Assembly (NCBI GenBank): GCA_002309295.1 | Contig: DBXF01000006.1 | Coordinates: 513 to 22,668, forward strand | Direction: 5' to 3' | Origin: Bacteroidales bacterium UBA1219 | Lineage (GTDB): Bacteria > Bacteroidota > Bacteroidia > Bacteroidales > P3 | DNA: 22,156 bases | In this document: positions 7,512 through 15,241 of the stretch, piece after piece | How the letters are laid out: each line of letters begins with the position of its first letter | Numbering within the stretch: the stretch's first letter is position 1 | Notes under the pieces: generated by a model | The model's database searches: none | What the model saw: the letters and a program-made list of their open reading frames with translations, nothing else | What the model was told of the DNA's origin: nothing | Program-made: the position numbers and the translations under genes

Positions 7512-8710
7512 TATTTTTGCAATTTTGTTTTGGTTTTCAATGCTTTGAGTGCGTTGTAGGCTATAAATCCCATGGCGTATTCTATCGACTTTTCGTCGAT
7601 CATAAGGTTGGGGCGGTGCAGGTTGGTGATGGGTGTGCCGGGGATATGCACTCCGATGCGGTAGTAGCAGGCGGGCACTTTCTGGGCGAAGAAAGCGAAA
7701 TCCTCGGCGGTCATGCGCATATCGAGCCATTCCACGTTTTCGGCGCCGAAATATTCCACGCCGTTGTCGTGGGTGCGCTGGGTGCAGTCGTCGTCGTTGA
7801 AGACATACGGGTAGCCGAAATCGATGAACACGTCGCAGCTGCCGCCCATACTCTCGGCCATGCCTTGTGCTATGCGGGTTATGCGGCGGTGCGCGTCGAG
7901 ACGCCACTCCTCGTCGAAAGTACGTATTGTGCCCTCTATCTTCACCTCGTCGGGGATGATGTTGGTACGTCCCATGCCAATCATTTTACCGAAAGAGAGG
8001 ATGGTTGGCATCACGGGGTTGGCGTTGCGGCTCACTATCTGCTGCATTGCCACTATGATGTGCGAAGCTATCACTATGGGGTCGATGTCGAGGTTGGGGG
8101 TGCCGCCGTGTCCGCCTTTGCCTTTCACCGTAAGGTACAGCTCGTCGGTGGAGGCCATATATTTTCCTTTGCGCATGCCTATCTTGCCGCAGTCCATCTC
8201 GGGCAGACAGTGGAAGGAATAAATCTCGTTGGGGGTTGTCTTAGCGAAAACGCCGTCTTCAAGCATCATAAAGGCACCGCCGGGGTATTTCTCCTCCGAA
8301 GGCTGGAAGATAAGCATTATCGAACCTTCGAAAGTGTCCTTGAGTTGCGACAGAACTTTTGCCGCCCCAAGCAGCGACGAAGTGTGCATATCGTGTCCGC
8401 AGGCGTGCATAACACCCTTGTTCTCAGAGGCAAAGGGCAGGCCGGTACATTCCTCGAGGGGCAGGGCGTCGTAGTCGGCGCGCAGGGCCACGCAGTACGA
8501 GGATGGGTTGCGGCCCTCTATCATCGCCATAACGCCGGTCTTGGCTATTCCCGTAACGGGATTCAGGCCGTAGTCGCGGAGCCTTGCGGCAACGAATTCC
8601 ATGGTTTTGAACTCCTCCTGCGAAAGTTCGGGATATTGGTGCAGATGGCGGCGCACGGCCACTATGTCCTCGAAATTATCGCTTGCAAGCTGTTTTATTT
8701 TGTCAATCAT
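7511..8710 (-). CDS. M20 family (M20D) amidohydrolase / N-acyl-amino-acid hydrolase
   Basis: A 399-residue cytoplasmic enzyme of the M20D group, which hydrolyses N-acyl or amide bonds of amino acid conjugates (hippurate, acyl-amino acids, indole-acetyl amino acids). Visible metal ligands are the Cys and His of HACGHDMH (about 99-106), the Glu pair of QPSEEKYPGG (about 135), FHCLPE (about 165) and LHRPNLMIDE near the C-terminus (about 368). The dimerisation 'lid' region KGKGGHGG is also present. There is no signal peptide. The start ATG overlaps the pssA stop by 8 bases and the gene's own stop shares one base with the next ATG, so translation is likely coupled across the cluster. Distinguishing an acyl-amino-acid hydrolase from a peptidase would require assay. 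Confidence 0.9.
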   Translation of the reverse strand: MIDKIKQLASDNFEDIVAVRRHLHQYPELSQEEFKTMEFVAARLRDYGLNPVTGIAKTGVMAMIEGRNPSSYCVALRADYDALPLEECTGLPFASENKGVMHACGHDMHTSSLLGAAKVLSQLKDTFEGSIMLIFQPSEEKYPGGAFMMLEDGVFAKTTPNEIYSFHCLPEMDCGKIGMRKGKYMASTDELYLTVKGKGGHGGTPNLDIDPIVIASHIIVAMQQIVSRNANPVMPTILSFGKMIGMGRTNIIPDEVKIEGTIRTFDEEWRLDAHRRITRIAQGMAESMGGSCDVFIDFGYPYVFNDDDCTQRTHDNGVEYFGAENVEWLDMRMTAEDFAFFAQKVPACYYRIGVHIPGTPITNLHRPNLMIDEKSIEYAMGFIAYNALKALKTKTKLQK

Positions 8711-9452
8711 GATTGGAGATGTTTTTTGTGGGAGGGAAGAATATCGACAGTACTATGTAAAGAATCATTACGAAAGGTATTGCCAGAATGCCCGTTATAA
8801 GTATCATCACAAAAGAGAAGATAAGGAAAACGAAACGCACTTTGTTGTCGGCCCAGCTCAGGTTGTGGAATTTGAGCGAAAACAGAGGCAGTTCCGAAAC
8901 GAGGGCCACACACAGCAGCAGAAGAAGGAGCGTGAGGAACCACGGACTTTCGAGGACTACGCTCATCAGGTCGTAGGCATTCCATCCGCAGAATGACCAC
9001 ATCCAACTAGTCATTTTCAGCTGGTGCATGGCGCCCAACGAAAGCCATATAAGTGCGTTGGCGGGGGTTGGCAGACCAATGAACGAACTTGTCTGCCTTT
9101 CGTCGATGTTGAATTTTGCCAGACGGTACGACGAAAAGACGGGTATAAGTATGGCAATGCACGGCAGCCACCAGAAAAAGCCTCCTGTAACATCGTCGAG
9201 GATGCGGAAGGCAATGAACCCGGGCGCCACGCCGAAAGTAACCACGTCGGACAGCGAGTCGAGCTCCTTGCCCATAGGCGACTGCACATGCAGCAGACGG
9301 GCGGTCATGCCGTCGAAAAAGTCGAAAATAGCTCCCAAAATAACAAATACTGCGGCGGTGATAAGGTCGCCTAAGGCGGCACTCATTATGGCTATCGTTC
9401 CGCACGCAAGGTTGGAAAGGGTTATAATGTTGGGAATCAGTTTTTTTATCAT
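8703..9452 (-). CDS. pssA: CDP-diacylglycerol--serine O-phosphatidyltransferase
   Basis: This 249-residue integral membrane protein carries the complete CDP-alcohol phosphatidyltransferase signature D-x2-D-G-x2-A-R-x8-G-x3-D-x3-D at about residues 43-70 (DFFDGMTAR, then G and two Asp in GKELDSLSD). These residues bind the metal and CDP-diacylglycerol. The N-terminus IPNIITLSNLACG is typical of type II PssA, and several further hydrophobic segments follow to the end. The product, phosphatidylserine, is the precursor of phosphatidylethanolamine. It is the first gene of a tight four-gene cluster. I see no consensus promoter between the terminator at 9477-9513 and its ATG, so its expression may depend on readthrough or a degenerate promoter. 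Confidence 0.93.
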   Translation of the reverse strand: MIKKLIPNIITLSNLACGTIAIMSAALGDLITAAVFVILGAIFDFFDGMTARLLHVQSPMGKELDSLSDVVTFGVAPGFIAFRILDDVTGGFFWWLPCIAILIPVFSSYRLAKFNIDERQTSSFIGLPTPANALIWLSLGAMHQLKMTSWMWSFCGWNAYDLMSVVLESPWFLTLLLLLLCVALVSELPLFSLKFHNLSWADNKVRFVFLIFSFVMILITGILAIPFVMILYIVLSIFFPPTKNISNHD

Positions 9453-9476
9453 AAAGTAAAATCTTTTTTGTAAAAA

Positions 9477-9513
9477 AAAGAACCTAAAGCAGATACACTG
9501 TTTTAGATTCTTT
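9477..9513 (-). terminator. Terminator between the TPR lipoprotein gene and pssA
   Basis: On the minus strand a 12-base stem (AAAGAATCTAAA with TTTAGGTTCTTT, one G-T pair) closes a 13-base loop and runs into eight T residues. It starts 20 bases after the stop codon of the TPR lipoprotein gene and ends 24 bases before the pssA ATG. Confidence 0.88.
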
Positions 9514-9533
9514 TTGGGTTTTATACGTAAAAA

Positions 9534-11372
9534 TTAGTATTCTTCGATACCTTTGAGGGCGTCGCGGAATTCCACGGTGTCCCAGTATTTTTTGAATTCT
9601 ACGTCTTTTTTGGCTTTGAGTTTGTACGACGGGTCTTGTATGCAGGCCTGTTTGAGGTTCTCAACAATACCTGTGAAGTCGTCGAGGCGGGCGTAGCATA
9701 TAGCGCGCAGGTAGTAAACCTGTGCGTTTTGGTCGAGGCAGCAGTCGAGAGTTTTGATGGCGTTGCCGTTGTTGCCGGTCATCAGCTGGCAGTAGGCGAG
9801 GTTGTAAGTGCAGGTCTGTTTGCGCATCATCTCTAAGGCTTCTTCGTAGTTGCCGCGTTTGAGGTTGAGGAGGATGAGGTTTTCTTCGGCTTCCTTGCTA
9901 CCTTCCTGTATGGCTTCGTCGAAATAGTATTTGGCGTTGCTGTAGTCGCCTTGAGCAACCATCAGCAGACCGAGGTTGTTAAGCACGCAGGGGTTGTTGG
10001 GATTCATCTCTTTGGCCACGTTGAGGTAGCGTTCGGTCTCGCTGTAGTCGCCGAGGTAGTAGGCGGTGGCGCCGGCGTTGTTCCATGCTGCCCATTCGGC
10101 GCTGTGGTTTTCGGTAGCCCATTTGTAGTATTTCAGTTTGGTGGGATAGCTGTAGTTGATATAAGCGGCGTACATCAGTTCGTCGAAAGTGAGTTTGTTG
10201 GGGGTGAGGGTGGCTGTCTTGGCCAGCTCCTGGTCGGTTTTGCGTGCTTCGGGATAGAACAGGGCTATCTGGCTGCGGCGCAGGTCGGGGAAGATGTCGC
10301 GGTCCAGTTCGCGGTAAACGAGCGACATGTTGCGTATCATCTGCTCTCTCTTGATGAGGTTGCGCTGTGTCTCAACCACGTTGATGATGGCGTTGCGCTC
10401 CTCGATGTTGGAGTTTTCTACCAAAGTAACGAAGTGTGTCCAGTCCTCGCCGGCGGCGGTGGAGGTAATCACCACTTCCTTGAGGTTTTTGTATTTGTAG
10501 TATTCGTAGTCTTCTGCTTTGACGTTGGCGCGTTCGGCCATCTGGCGCATCACCTCGTCGAGCATATTGTTCACAAGGGCCATGCCTTCTTCGGCACGAT
10601 GTTTGGAAAGGCCTACGTTGGCCGATTCCTCACCTTCGGGGGAAGCCCAGCCGGTGATGTTGATGTGCTTGGGCAGACCGTCGCGGAGCATAGTTTCTTT
10701 GAGGTTGTCGAAGTTATGTTTGGCGTTGTAGCGCTGGTTGGTGGCGAAGTTCCAGTTGAGTTTCGACTGTCCCACAGGATAGTAGAGGTCGGCGGAGACG
10801 GTGGTTCCGCGATGTTTGTCGTAGTTTTGTGGTGCTATGGCTATATTGCCTTGCAGCGAGATAAGTCCCGAAATGTTGGAGATGCCGTCGGAGAGCACCA
10901 CCGAGTCGAATTCCACGCCTTTCAGTTTGTTTATCACATCGGAGGCAAACTGCACACCGTCGTCGGTAACTTTGCAGTTGTAGCCTACCGGCACAAGGGT
11001 TACCGTGGCCAGCTCCATTCCGTCGCGCCATGTAACGTTGTCGTAGTATGTGAAACGTCCGCCGTTGGTGTAGCTGATGGTTGTACCCTCGCCGCCGACG
11101 TTCTCGCCTTTCAACTGCATAGGAGTGAGGGGTATGCGGCCGCCTTCCCAGTTGAGGACGGGCTGTATGAACACAGCCACATTTTTATCGAAATATTTTG
11201 CCGGTATAGCTCCAGAGAATTTCACCTGCACCTTGCCGTCCTGCGTCTCCATGGGATTGGGTGTGGCCTGATAGCGGATGGTGTTGCTGTTTTTCTTCAT
11301 TTTCGACAATCCGCCACAGCTTGTAAGTACCATTGCGGCGACTGTTACCAGCACAAATAGTGTTCTTTTCAT
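9534..11372 (-). CDS. OmpA-like / TPR repeat lipoprotein
   Basis: The 612-residue protein begins with a lipoprotein signal peptide with lipobox LTSC (Cys about 19). A beta-rich N-terminal region (about 35-190) follows, then an OmpA-like segment ITGWASPEGEESANVGLSKHRA (about 238-260). The GEDWTHF and LRRSQIALFY blocks (about 300-370) are of the kind seen in Bacteroides OmpA/DUF3868-type proteins. The C-terminal third has at least three TPR units (about 425-560, with WAAWNNAGATAYYLGDYSETERYL). It is probably anchored at the outer membrane facing the periplasm and may touch peptidoglycan and partner proteins. I chose ATG 11372 because it gives the lipobox, whereas the longer frame to 11411 does not. 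The gene stands alone between a promoter and a strong terminator. Its exact role is not known to me. Confidence 0.8.
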   Translation of the reverse strand: MKRTLFVLVTVAAMVLTSCGGLSKMKKNSNTIRYQATPNPMETQDGKVQVKFSGAIPAKYFDKNVAVFIQPVLNWEGGRIPLTPMQLKGENVGGEGTTISYTNGGRFTYYDNVTWRDGMELATVTLVPVGYNCKVTDDGVQFASDVINKLKGVEFDSVVLSDGISNISGLISLQGNIAIAPQNYDKHRGTTVSADLYYPVGQSKLNWNFATNQRYNAKHNFDNLKETMLRDGLPKHINITGWASPEGEESANVGLSKHRAEEGMALVNNMLDEVMRQMAERANVKAEDYEYYKYKNLKEVVITSTAAGEDWTHFVTLVENSNIEERNAIINVVETQRNLIKREQMIRNMSLVYRELDRDIFPDLRRSQIALFYPEARKTDQELAKTATLTPNKLTFDELMYAAYINYSYPTKLKYYKWATENHSAEWAAWNNAGATAYYLGDYSETERYLNVAKEMNPNNPCVLNNLGLLMVAQGDYSNAKYYFDEAIQEGSKEAEENLILLNLKRGNYEEALEMMRKQTCTYNLAYCQLMTGNNGNAIKTLDCCLDQNAQVYYLRAICYARLDDFTGIVENLKQACIQDPSYKLKAKKDVEFKKYWDTVEFRDALKGIEEY

Positions 11373-11506
11373 ATTTTTAATGTTTAAAAACGCGTTTTCT
11401 AATATTGTCAATATTTCAAAATCTTATTATAACTGTTTGATTGATAAATGCTTAAAAATCAACAGCAACGCTTATCGGAAACAAAAATGCTCCAATAAAG
11501 CGACTG

Positions 11507-11514
11507 CAAATATA
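11507..11514 (-). promoter_or_regulatory. -7 element of the TPR lipoprotein promoter
   Basis: On the minus strand TATATTTG (11514-11507), in the extended form GTATATTTGCA. The -33 element is poor: TTG occurs 21 bases upstream but not TTTG at 19. Predicted transcription starts near 11500, leaving an unusually long leader of about 130 bases that contains no ORF I can support. Confidence 0.6.
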
Positions 11515-11602
11515 CATAATTTTTTTTGTATATCCCAATTTTTCAGTAAAATAATTTTTCGAAGTGCGTTTTGCGATGTTTTTTGTCGGTTGAAAAAACA
11601 CT

Positions 11603-12685
11603 TTATTTCGCAATTACGAGGGGACGCCAGCCGGGGGTGTGCTCTATGGCTTTGCCAAAGGATTTCACCATGCTGTCGCCCTGTTTTTTGGCGATGGGTT
11701 TGCCGTCGAGCTCGTACTCGTCGTCAAGCTTGTCGGTTTCCATGTTGTATGTCTGCATATTTGCCAGCGACTTTTTCACCTTGCTCTTTTCCAAGACATT
11801 GTAATGGATGTAGAAACATCCTGTGCCACAGCCACCTGCGTCGCCCACCACATTGCGGTAGAAAAGCAGATGCCGTTTGAAATCGCTGCCACCCAAAAGC
11901 TTGATATTGCCTTCGGAAATGGAAAAGACAGCCTGATTTTCGAGATTATCGGAGCTCAGCCACAGCTCGGGCTCTTTGTCGCCGTCGAGGTCGATAAGGT
12001 CGTACTGGGTGAAGGGGTGCTTGTCGTCGGAGTAGAAGCCTTCGCGATACATCTGGTCCATCTGGTCGCTGTTGTCCACCACCGTCTGTGACCACGAAAG
12101 GCCGTTGCCGTCCCATTTATAAATGTGGCGGAGTCCCATCCACCAGTTCATAAAGTACTCGGTTATAACTACGTCCTTGCCCTCTTTTGGCAGAATTATT
12201 CCGAAATTTGAGTTGTGGAACGAGGTTTTGAACATCGCCAGATAGTCCCTTTCGGGGGTGAGGGTGTTTTTCTTGGGGTCGAAGTCGAAGAACGCCGCAA
12301 ACGCCTTCTGTTTCGACGACGGCTGGTCGAAAGCTATCGCAAACAGCCTGTGGCCGTTGCTGCGCCGCCACACACAGGCCGTCATACTTTCGGAGCTTGC
12401 GTCGTCGCTGCCTTCGGCAAAACTGGCATAGCCGTTGTGGTTGTCGATATCTACGATGAAATTGCGTTTATTCTCCGGCAGGGCGGCCTCGCGCAGAAAC
12501 TCGGAAACGGAGTAGGTTGGCAGCATGCTGTTGAAGGCTTTTACAAGACCCATTATCGTTCCGTCGGAACATTTCATGGTGGTTTTCTGCCAACGGTCGC
12601 ACACTTGATCGATGGTGAGGTTTTTCTGTGCCGCCGACACAAGGTATGTCAGCAAGGCAATGGCAATAATGATTGTTTTTTTCAT
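11603..12685 (-). CDS. Exported protein of unknown function with EF-hand-like loop
   Basis: I do not recognise this 360-residue protein. It has a clear signal peptide (1-19, MKKTIIIAIALLTYLVSAAQ), so it is exported, with no lipobox and no T9SS tail. The rest is one globular region rich in aromatic residues (IYKWDGNGLSW, MNWWMG). An Asp-rich loop DLIDLDGDKEPELWL (about 225-240) resembles calcium-binding loops of EF-hand or FG-GAP type. A GGCGTGC segment (about 288-294) gives two close cysteines. Its ATG lies 10 bases after the stop of the upstream exported protein, so the two form an operon and may work together. No terminator is evident downstream. Confidence 0.75.
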   Translation of the reverse strand: MKKTIIIAIALLTYLVSAAQKNLTIDQVCDRWQKTTMKCSDGTIMGLVKAFNSMLPTYSVSEFLREAALPENKRNFIVDIDNHNGYASFAEGSDDASSESMTACVWRRSNGHRLFAIAFDQPSSKQKAFAAFFDFDPKKNTLTPERDYLAMFKTSFHNSNFGIILPKEGKDVVITEYFMNWWMGLRHIYKWDGNGLSWSQTVVDNSDQMDQMYREGFYSDDKHPFTQYDLIDLDGDKEPELWLSSDNLENQAVFSISEGNIKLLGGSDFKRHLLFYRNVVGDAGGCGTGCFYIHYNVLEKSKVKKSLANMQTYNMETDKLDDEYELDGKPIAKKQGDSMVKSFGKAIEHTPGWRPLVIAK

Positions 12686-12695
12686 AACTTGTTGA

Positions 12696-13469
12696 TTATT
12701 TGATTTTGATATATACGCCTTCCAAGGTGGTTCCCATTCCGAAACAGCGCAGGCTTTCGGGCTGGGGCGAGGTGGTGGTTATCACCACAAAACGTTTGTA
12801 GAAATGGGCCGAAAAGCCATAGCCGCAGTCGTTGAGGTTTTCGTAGTAGAAGAAATTGTAGGTGTAGTCGCCCAGCACGGCGGGACGGTCGTGGGTGCTG
12901 GCGCCGACAGCCATGTTGGGGTTGGTTACCGATATGTCGAAATGCACCTTATGCTCTCCTGCCATGGTGAATTTGGCCACGCCGTAGCATTCGTCGCTGC
13001 CGGTGGAGTTCCAGCTGCTGTACTGGTATTGTCCCGCCACAGCGTCGGCGGAGGCGTAGTCGTAGAACTGGGAGTAGTGGCCGTCGTATTCGGCCGATTT
13101 CACATTTATGTCGAAAGATTTCTTGGTTTTGGGGTTTGTCCATTTTCCTTCGACAAGAATCGGGCCGTCGGCGGGGGATTCGTCGATTTTGAACGACAGC
13201 AGTCCGGTAACCTTTCCATCGGGCTGGTATTCCGAAACGCTGTAGCGGTCGTAGTCGTCAACAGTGCCAACAACGAGTATGGGGCGAGGTTTTTTGTTTT
13301 TGGTGTAAACAATTTCGCCAACAACGATGTAGTCGCCGTTCACCGTCAGGGTGAGCTCTATAGGTATGTTGGTGCCCAAAGTGCCTTCGAAATGGTATTC
13401 GCCCAGAACATCGGCAAAAAGCGGTGCGCCTAACATGCTGATTATAAGAAATACAACTATTCTTTTCAT
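12696..13469 (-). CDS. Exported beta-rich protein of unknown function
   Basis: A 257-residue protein I cannot assign to a named family. The signal peptide MKRIVVFLIISMLGAPLFA (1-19) supports ATG 13469. A start nine codons upstream (13496) would add residues before the signal and is less likely. The mature part reads as two beta-rich halves. The first (about 22-125) alternates hydrophobic strands with turns, e.g. GEIVYTKNKK, LLSFKIDE and GKWTNPKTKKSF, like small lipid- or scaffold-binding beta proteins common in Bacteroidales. The second (about 140-257) is rich in Tyr and Phe. It is the first gene of a two-gene operon with the exported protein downstream and has a promoter about 90 bases upstream. 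Both are probably periplasmic or on the cell surface. Confidence 0.75.
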   Translation of the reverse strand: MKRIVVFLIISMLGAPLFADVLGEYHFEGTLGTNIPIELTLTVNGDYIVVGEIVYTKNKKPRPILVVGTVDDYDRYSVSEYQPDGKVTGLLSFKIDESPADGPILVEGKWTNPKTKKSFDINVKSAEYDGHYSQFYDYASADAVAGQYQYSSWNSTGSDECYGVAKFTMAGEHKVHFDISVTNPNMAVGASTHDRPAVLGDYTYNFFYYENLNDCGYGFSAHFYKRFVVITTTSPQPESLRCFGMGTTLEGVYIKIK

Positions 13470-13560
13470 TCTGTGTCCGATTATATGGTTCGACATTAAA
13501 ATAGGCCAAATGTCTGTTTTACAACACTATTCAGCGGAAGCCACACTTCCTTCTGTGATG

Positions 13561-13568
13561 CAAATATA
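13561..13568 (-). promoter_or_regulatory. -7 element of the promoter for the two exported-protein genes
   Basis: On the minus strand TATATTTG (13568-13561), extended form GTATATTTGCA. No good TTTG is present at the -33 distance. The leader of about 85 bases contains a small hairpin, GGAAG/CTTCC, at 13536-13550. The rest of the gene-free stretch up to 13764 holds no clear plus-strand promoter for the YitT gene. The best candidate, TAAATTTT at about 13689, lacks the conserved G. Confidence 0.6.
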
Positions 13569-13764
13569 CAATTTTTGTGTGATATTGTACAGAAATGTCC
13601 CACAAACTTTAACCGCGGCCTGCCGTCAAGCATCGGAAAGTACATCCTGCGGATTATTAAAATCGATTAGAAAATCTGAAAATAACCTAAATTTTCGCAT
13701 TTCCCACAATAAACAGCAATTAAGCCGTTATAAATAGTAATTGACAAATAAAAAAACGACAAAC

Positions 13765-14727
13765 ATGGTAAAAGACATCAAGACAACCCTTGTGGATTTT
13801 GTTCACTATATGGGCACATTCAAATTTTGGAAAGAGCTGGTAATAATGACCTTAGGCATGGCCGTAACAGCCGCCGCCGTATATTATTTTCTGGTACCGA
13901 GCAAACTTATCATCGGCACTATATCGGGTTTGAGCATTGTGCTGAGCAATATTTTCGGCGGCAACCTAGGCACTTGGATTATGGGCATCAACATACTGCT
14001 GCTGATATTGGCTTTTCTGCTGATAGGCAACGAGTTCGGGGCTAAAACCGTTTACACCGCCCTGATACTGGGACCGCTCACCAATTTCTGGGACTGGGTT
14101 TTCCCGTGGCAGAACGTGGCCAACGCCAATCCCGTTACCGGCACCCCGTCGGTGATGGGCGACCCGTGGTTCGACCTATGCTGTTTTGTGCTGCTGCTGT
14201 CGGCGGCGCAGGCGCTTATGTTCAGCATCAACGCCTCCACAGGCGGACTCGACATACTTGCCAAAATTGTGAACAAATACCTGCATTTCGACATAGGCAC
14301 CTCGGTAAGCATAGCCGGCGCCATGATATGCTGCACGGCCTTTTTCATCAACCCCTTCCGCATGGTTATCATCGGACTTATAGGCACTTGGATAAACGGC
14401 CTTGTGGTGGATTATTTCACGGCGGCGCTGGGCAACCGCAAGCGCGTGTGCATTGTGTCGAAAGAGCACGAGCGCATACGCAAGTACATTGTCGACAACC
14501 TGCACCGCGGCTGTACCCTTTACGAGGTGGTGGGCGGCTACAGCGGCGAAAAAAGCATCGAGCTCGAGGTGCTGCTCGGCAAGGACGAGTTCAGCCAGCT
14601 GCTGGCATGGCTGAAACAGGAGCAGATAAGCGCCTTCACCACCGCCAACAATGTGAGCGAAGTGTACGGCCTGTGGTTCAGCACCAAAAAGAGAAAACAG
14701 CTCGAGGAAGAGATGAAACGCCGGTAG
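13765..14727 (+). CDS. YitT family membrane protein (DUF161/DUF2179)
   Basis: A 320-residue protein with about six to seven membrane segments in its first 215 residues (for example LVIMTLGMAVTAAAVYYF, GINILLLILAFLLIG and CCFVLLLSAAQALMF). The phrases GTISGLSIVLSN and STGGLDILAKI are typical of the repeated YitT (DUF161) half. The C-terminal soluble domain (about 225-310, KRVCIVSKEHERIRKYI to VSEVYGLWF) is a DUF2179 domain. Members are widespread inner-membrane proteins, suspected of transport, with no firmly established substrate. I prefer ATG 13765 to a TTG at 13741 that lies in the same frame. It starts the run of plus-strand genes, 196 bases after the divergent promoter. The gene is GC-rich like the window's core genes. 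Confidence 0.88.
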   Translation: MVKDIKTTLVDFVHYMGTFKFWKELVIMTLGMAVTAAAVYYFLVPSKLIIGTISGLSIVLSNIFGGNLGTWIMGINILLLILAFLLIGNEFGAKTVYTALILGPLTNFWDWVFPWQNVANANPVTGTPSVMGDPWFDLCCFVLLLSAAQALMFSINASTGGLDILAKIVNKYLHFDIGTSVSIAGAMICCTAFFINPFRMVIIGLIGTWINGLVVDYFTAALGNRKRVCIVSKEHERIRKYIVDNLHRGCTLYEVVGGYSGEKSIELEVLLGKDEFSQLLAWLKQEQISAFTTANNVSEVYGLWFSTKKRKQLEEEMKRR

Positions 14728-14764
14728 GGCCTATTGCCAACATGGTTTCTGCCATTGGGGGGAC

Positions 14765-15082
14765 ATGAGTACAACCGCCCAAAAACCGCACCGAAAACTC
14801 GACCACCACTGCAAGAACCTTACCAAACAGATTGCAGAATACAAGAAAAGCACGGAGGGAGAACCGACAAAAGGTTTGCGAAAAACGTCCCAGAAAACGT
14901 CCCAGAAAATTTTGAATCTAATACAGCAAAATCCCGATATCACAACTCTGGAAATGGCTGATAATATAGGTATTGACCGCAGGAATATCACTAGAAACAT
15001 AAAGAAACTAGTAGAAGACGGATTTATAAAACGTGTCGGCCCCGACAAAGGCGGCCACTGGGAAGTGATTCCTCAAAAGTAA
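14765..15082 (+). CDS. Small winged-helix protein resembling the tail of an AlbA_2/Fic-type protein
   Basis: The 105-residue product has a basic, polar N-terminal half and a winged helix-turn-helix (about 45-103) with SQKILNLIQQNP, MADNIGIDRRNITRNIKKL and the wing GFIKRVGPDKGGHWEVI. That second half, including the preceding KTSQKTSQK repeat, is what one usually sees at the extreme C-terminus of larger AlbA_2 (Schlafen-like ATP-binding) or Fic-type proteins. Here nothing of such a larger protein precedes it, so it is either a remnant of an eroded accessory gene or an independent small regulator. It lies 37 bases after the YitT gene and 159 bases before the nuclease operon, with short direct repeats in that gap. 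It may bind DNA there, which is a guess. Confidence 0.6.
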   Translation: MSTTAQKPHRKLDHHCKNLTKQIAEYKKSTEGEPTKGLRKTSQKTSQKILNLIQQNPDITTLEMADNIGIDRRNITRNIKKLVEDGFIKRVGPDKGGHWEVIPQK

Positions 15083-15113
15083 ATGTTTCGATAGAGAAGA
15101 AACTAACCACACT

Positions 15114-15142
15114 TTCACATCTTATCATCTTCACATCTTATC
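15114..15142. repeat. Two 13-base direct repeats upstream of the nuclease-operon promoter
   Basis: TTCACATCTTATC occurs at 15114-15126 and 15130-15142, a 16-base period, and a partial third copy (CTTCAC) follows at 15145. The repeats end 17 bases before the -33 element at 15160. Regularly spaced direct repeats next to a promoter and downstream of a winged-helix gene would suit an operator, but this is inference. Confidence 0.5.
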
Positions 15143-15159
15143 GCCTTCACCTAAATTTA

Positions 15160-15191
15160 TTTGTTTTTCTCGGTAAAAAAGTGTATTTTTG
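15160..15191 (+). promoter_or_regulatory. Promoter of the DUF1016-HNH-methyltransferase/HIT operon
   Basis: TTTG (15160-15163), 20 bases, then TATTTTTG (15184-15191), with extended form GTATTTTTGCA. Transcription would begin near 15198, about 44 bases before the GTG start of the first gene. No comparable promoter is seen before the second or third gene. Confidence 0.75.
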
Positions 15192-15241
15192 CAGTGCAAA
15201 TTACAATTGAAACATTAATCGCTACAAATTATTAGCAACAC

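Noticed and set aside
6258..7907. Longer N-terminus for the SGNH/T9SS protein
   Set aside because: The added 132 residues are Arg-rich and antisense-like to nothing conserved; they overlap the M20 gene in another frame, and the signal peptide starts at 7511.
7499..8800. 433-residue plus-strand open frame
   Set aside because: Antisense to the M20 gene, whose metal ligands and overlaps with neighbours are clear.
9951..11360. 469-residue plus-strand open frame
   Set aside because: Antisense to the TPR lipoprotein. The composition (Val, Gly, His, Phe) is that of a complement of biased codons, and no promoter precedes it.
15114..15150. CRISPR-like or origin iteron array
   Set aside because: Only two full copies of 13 bases with 3-base spacers and one partial copy. 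Too few and too short for either.
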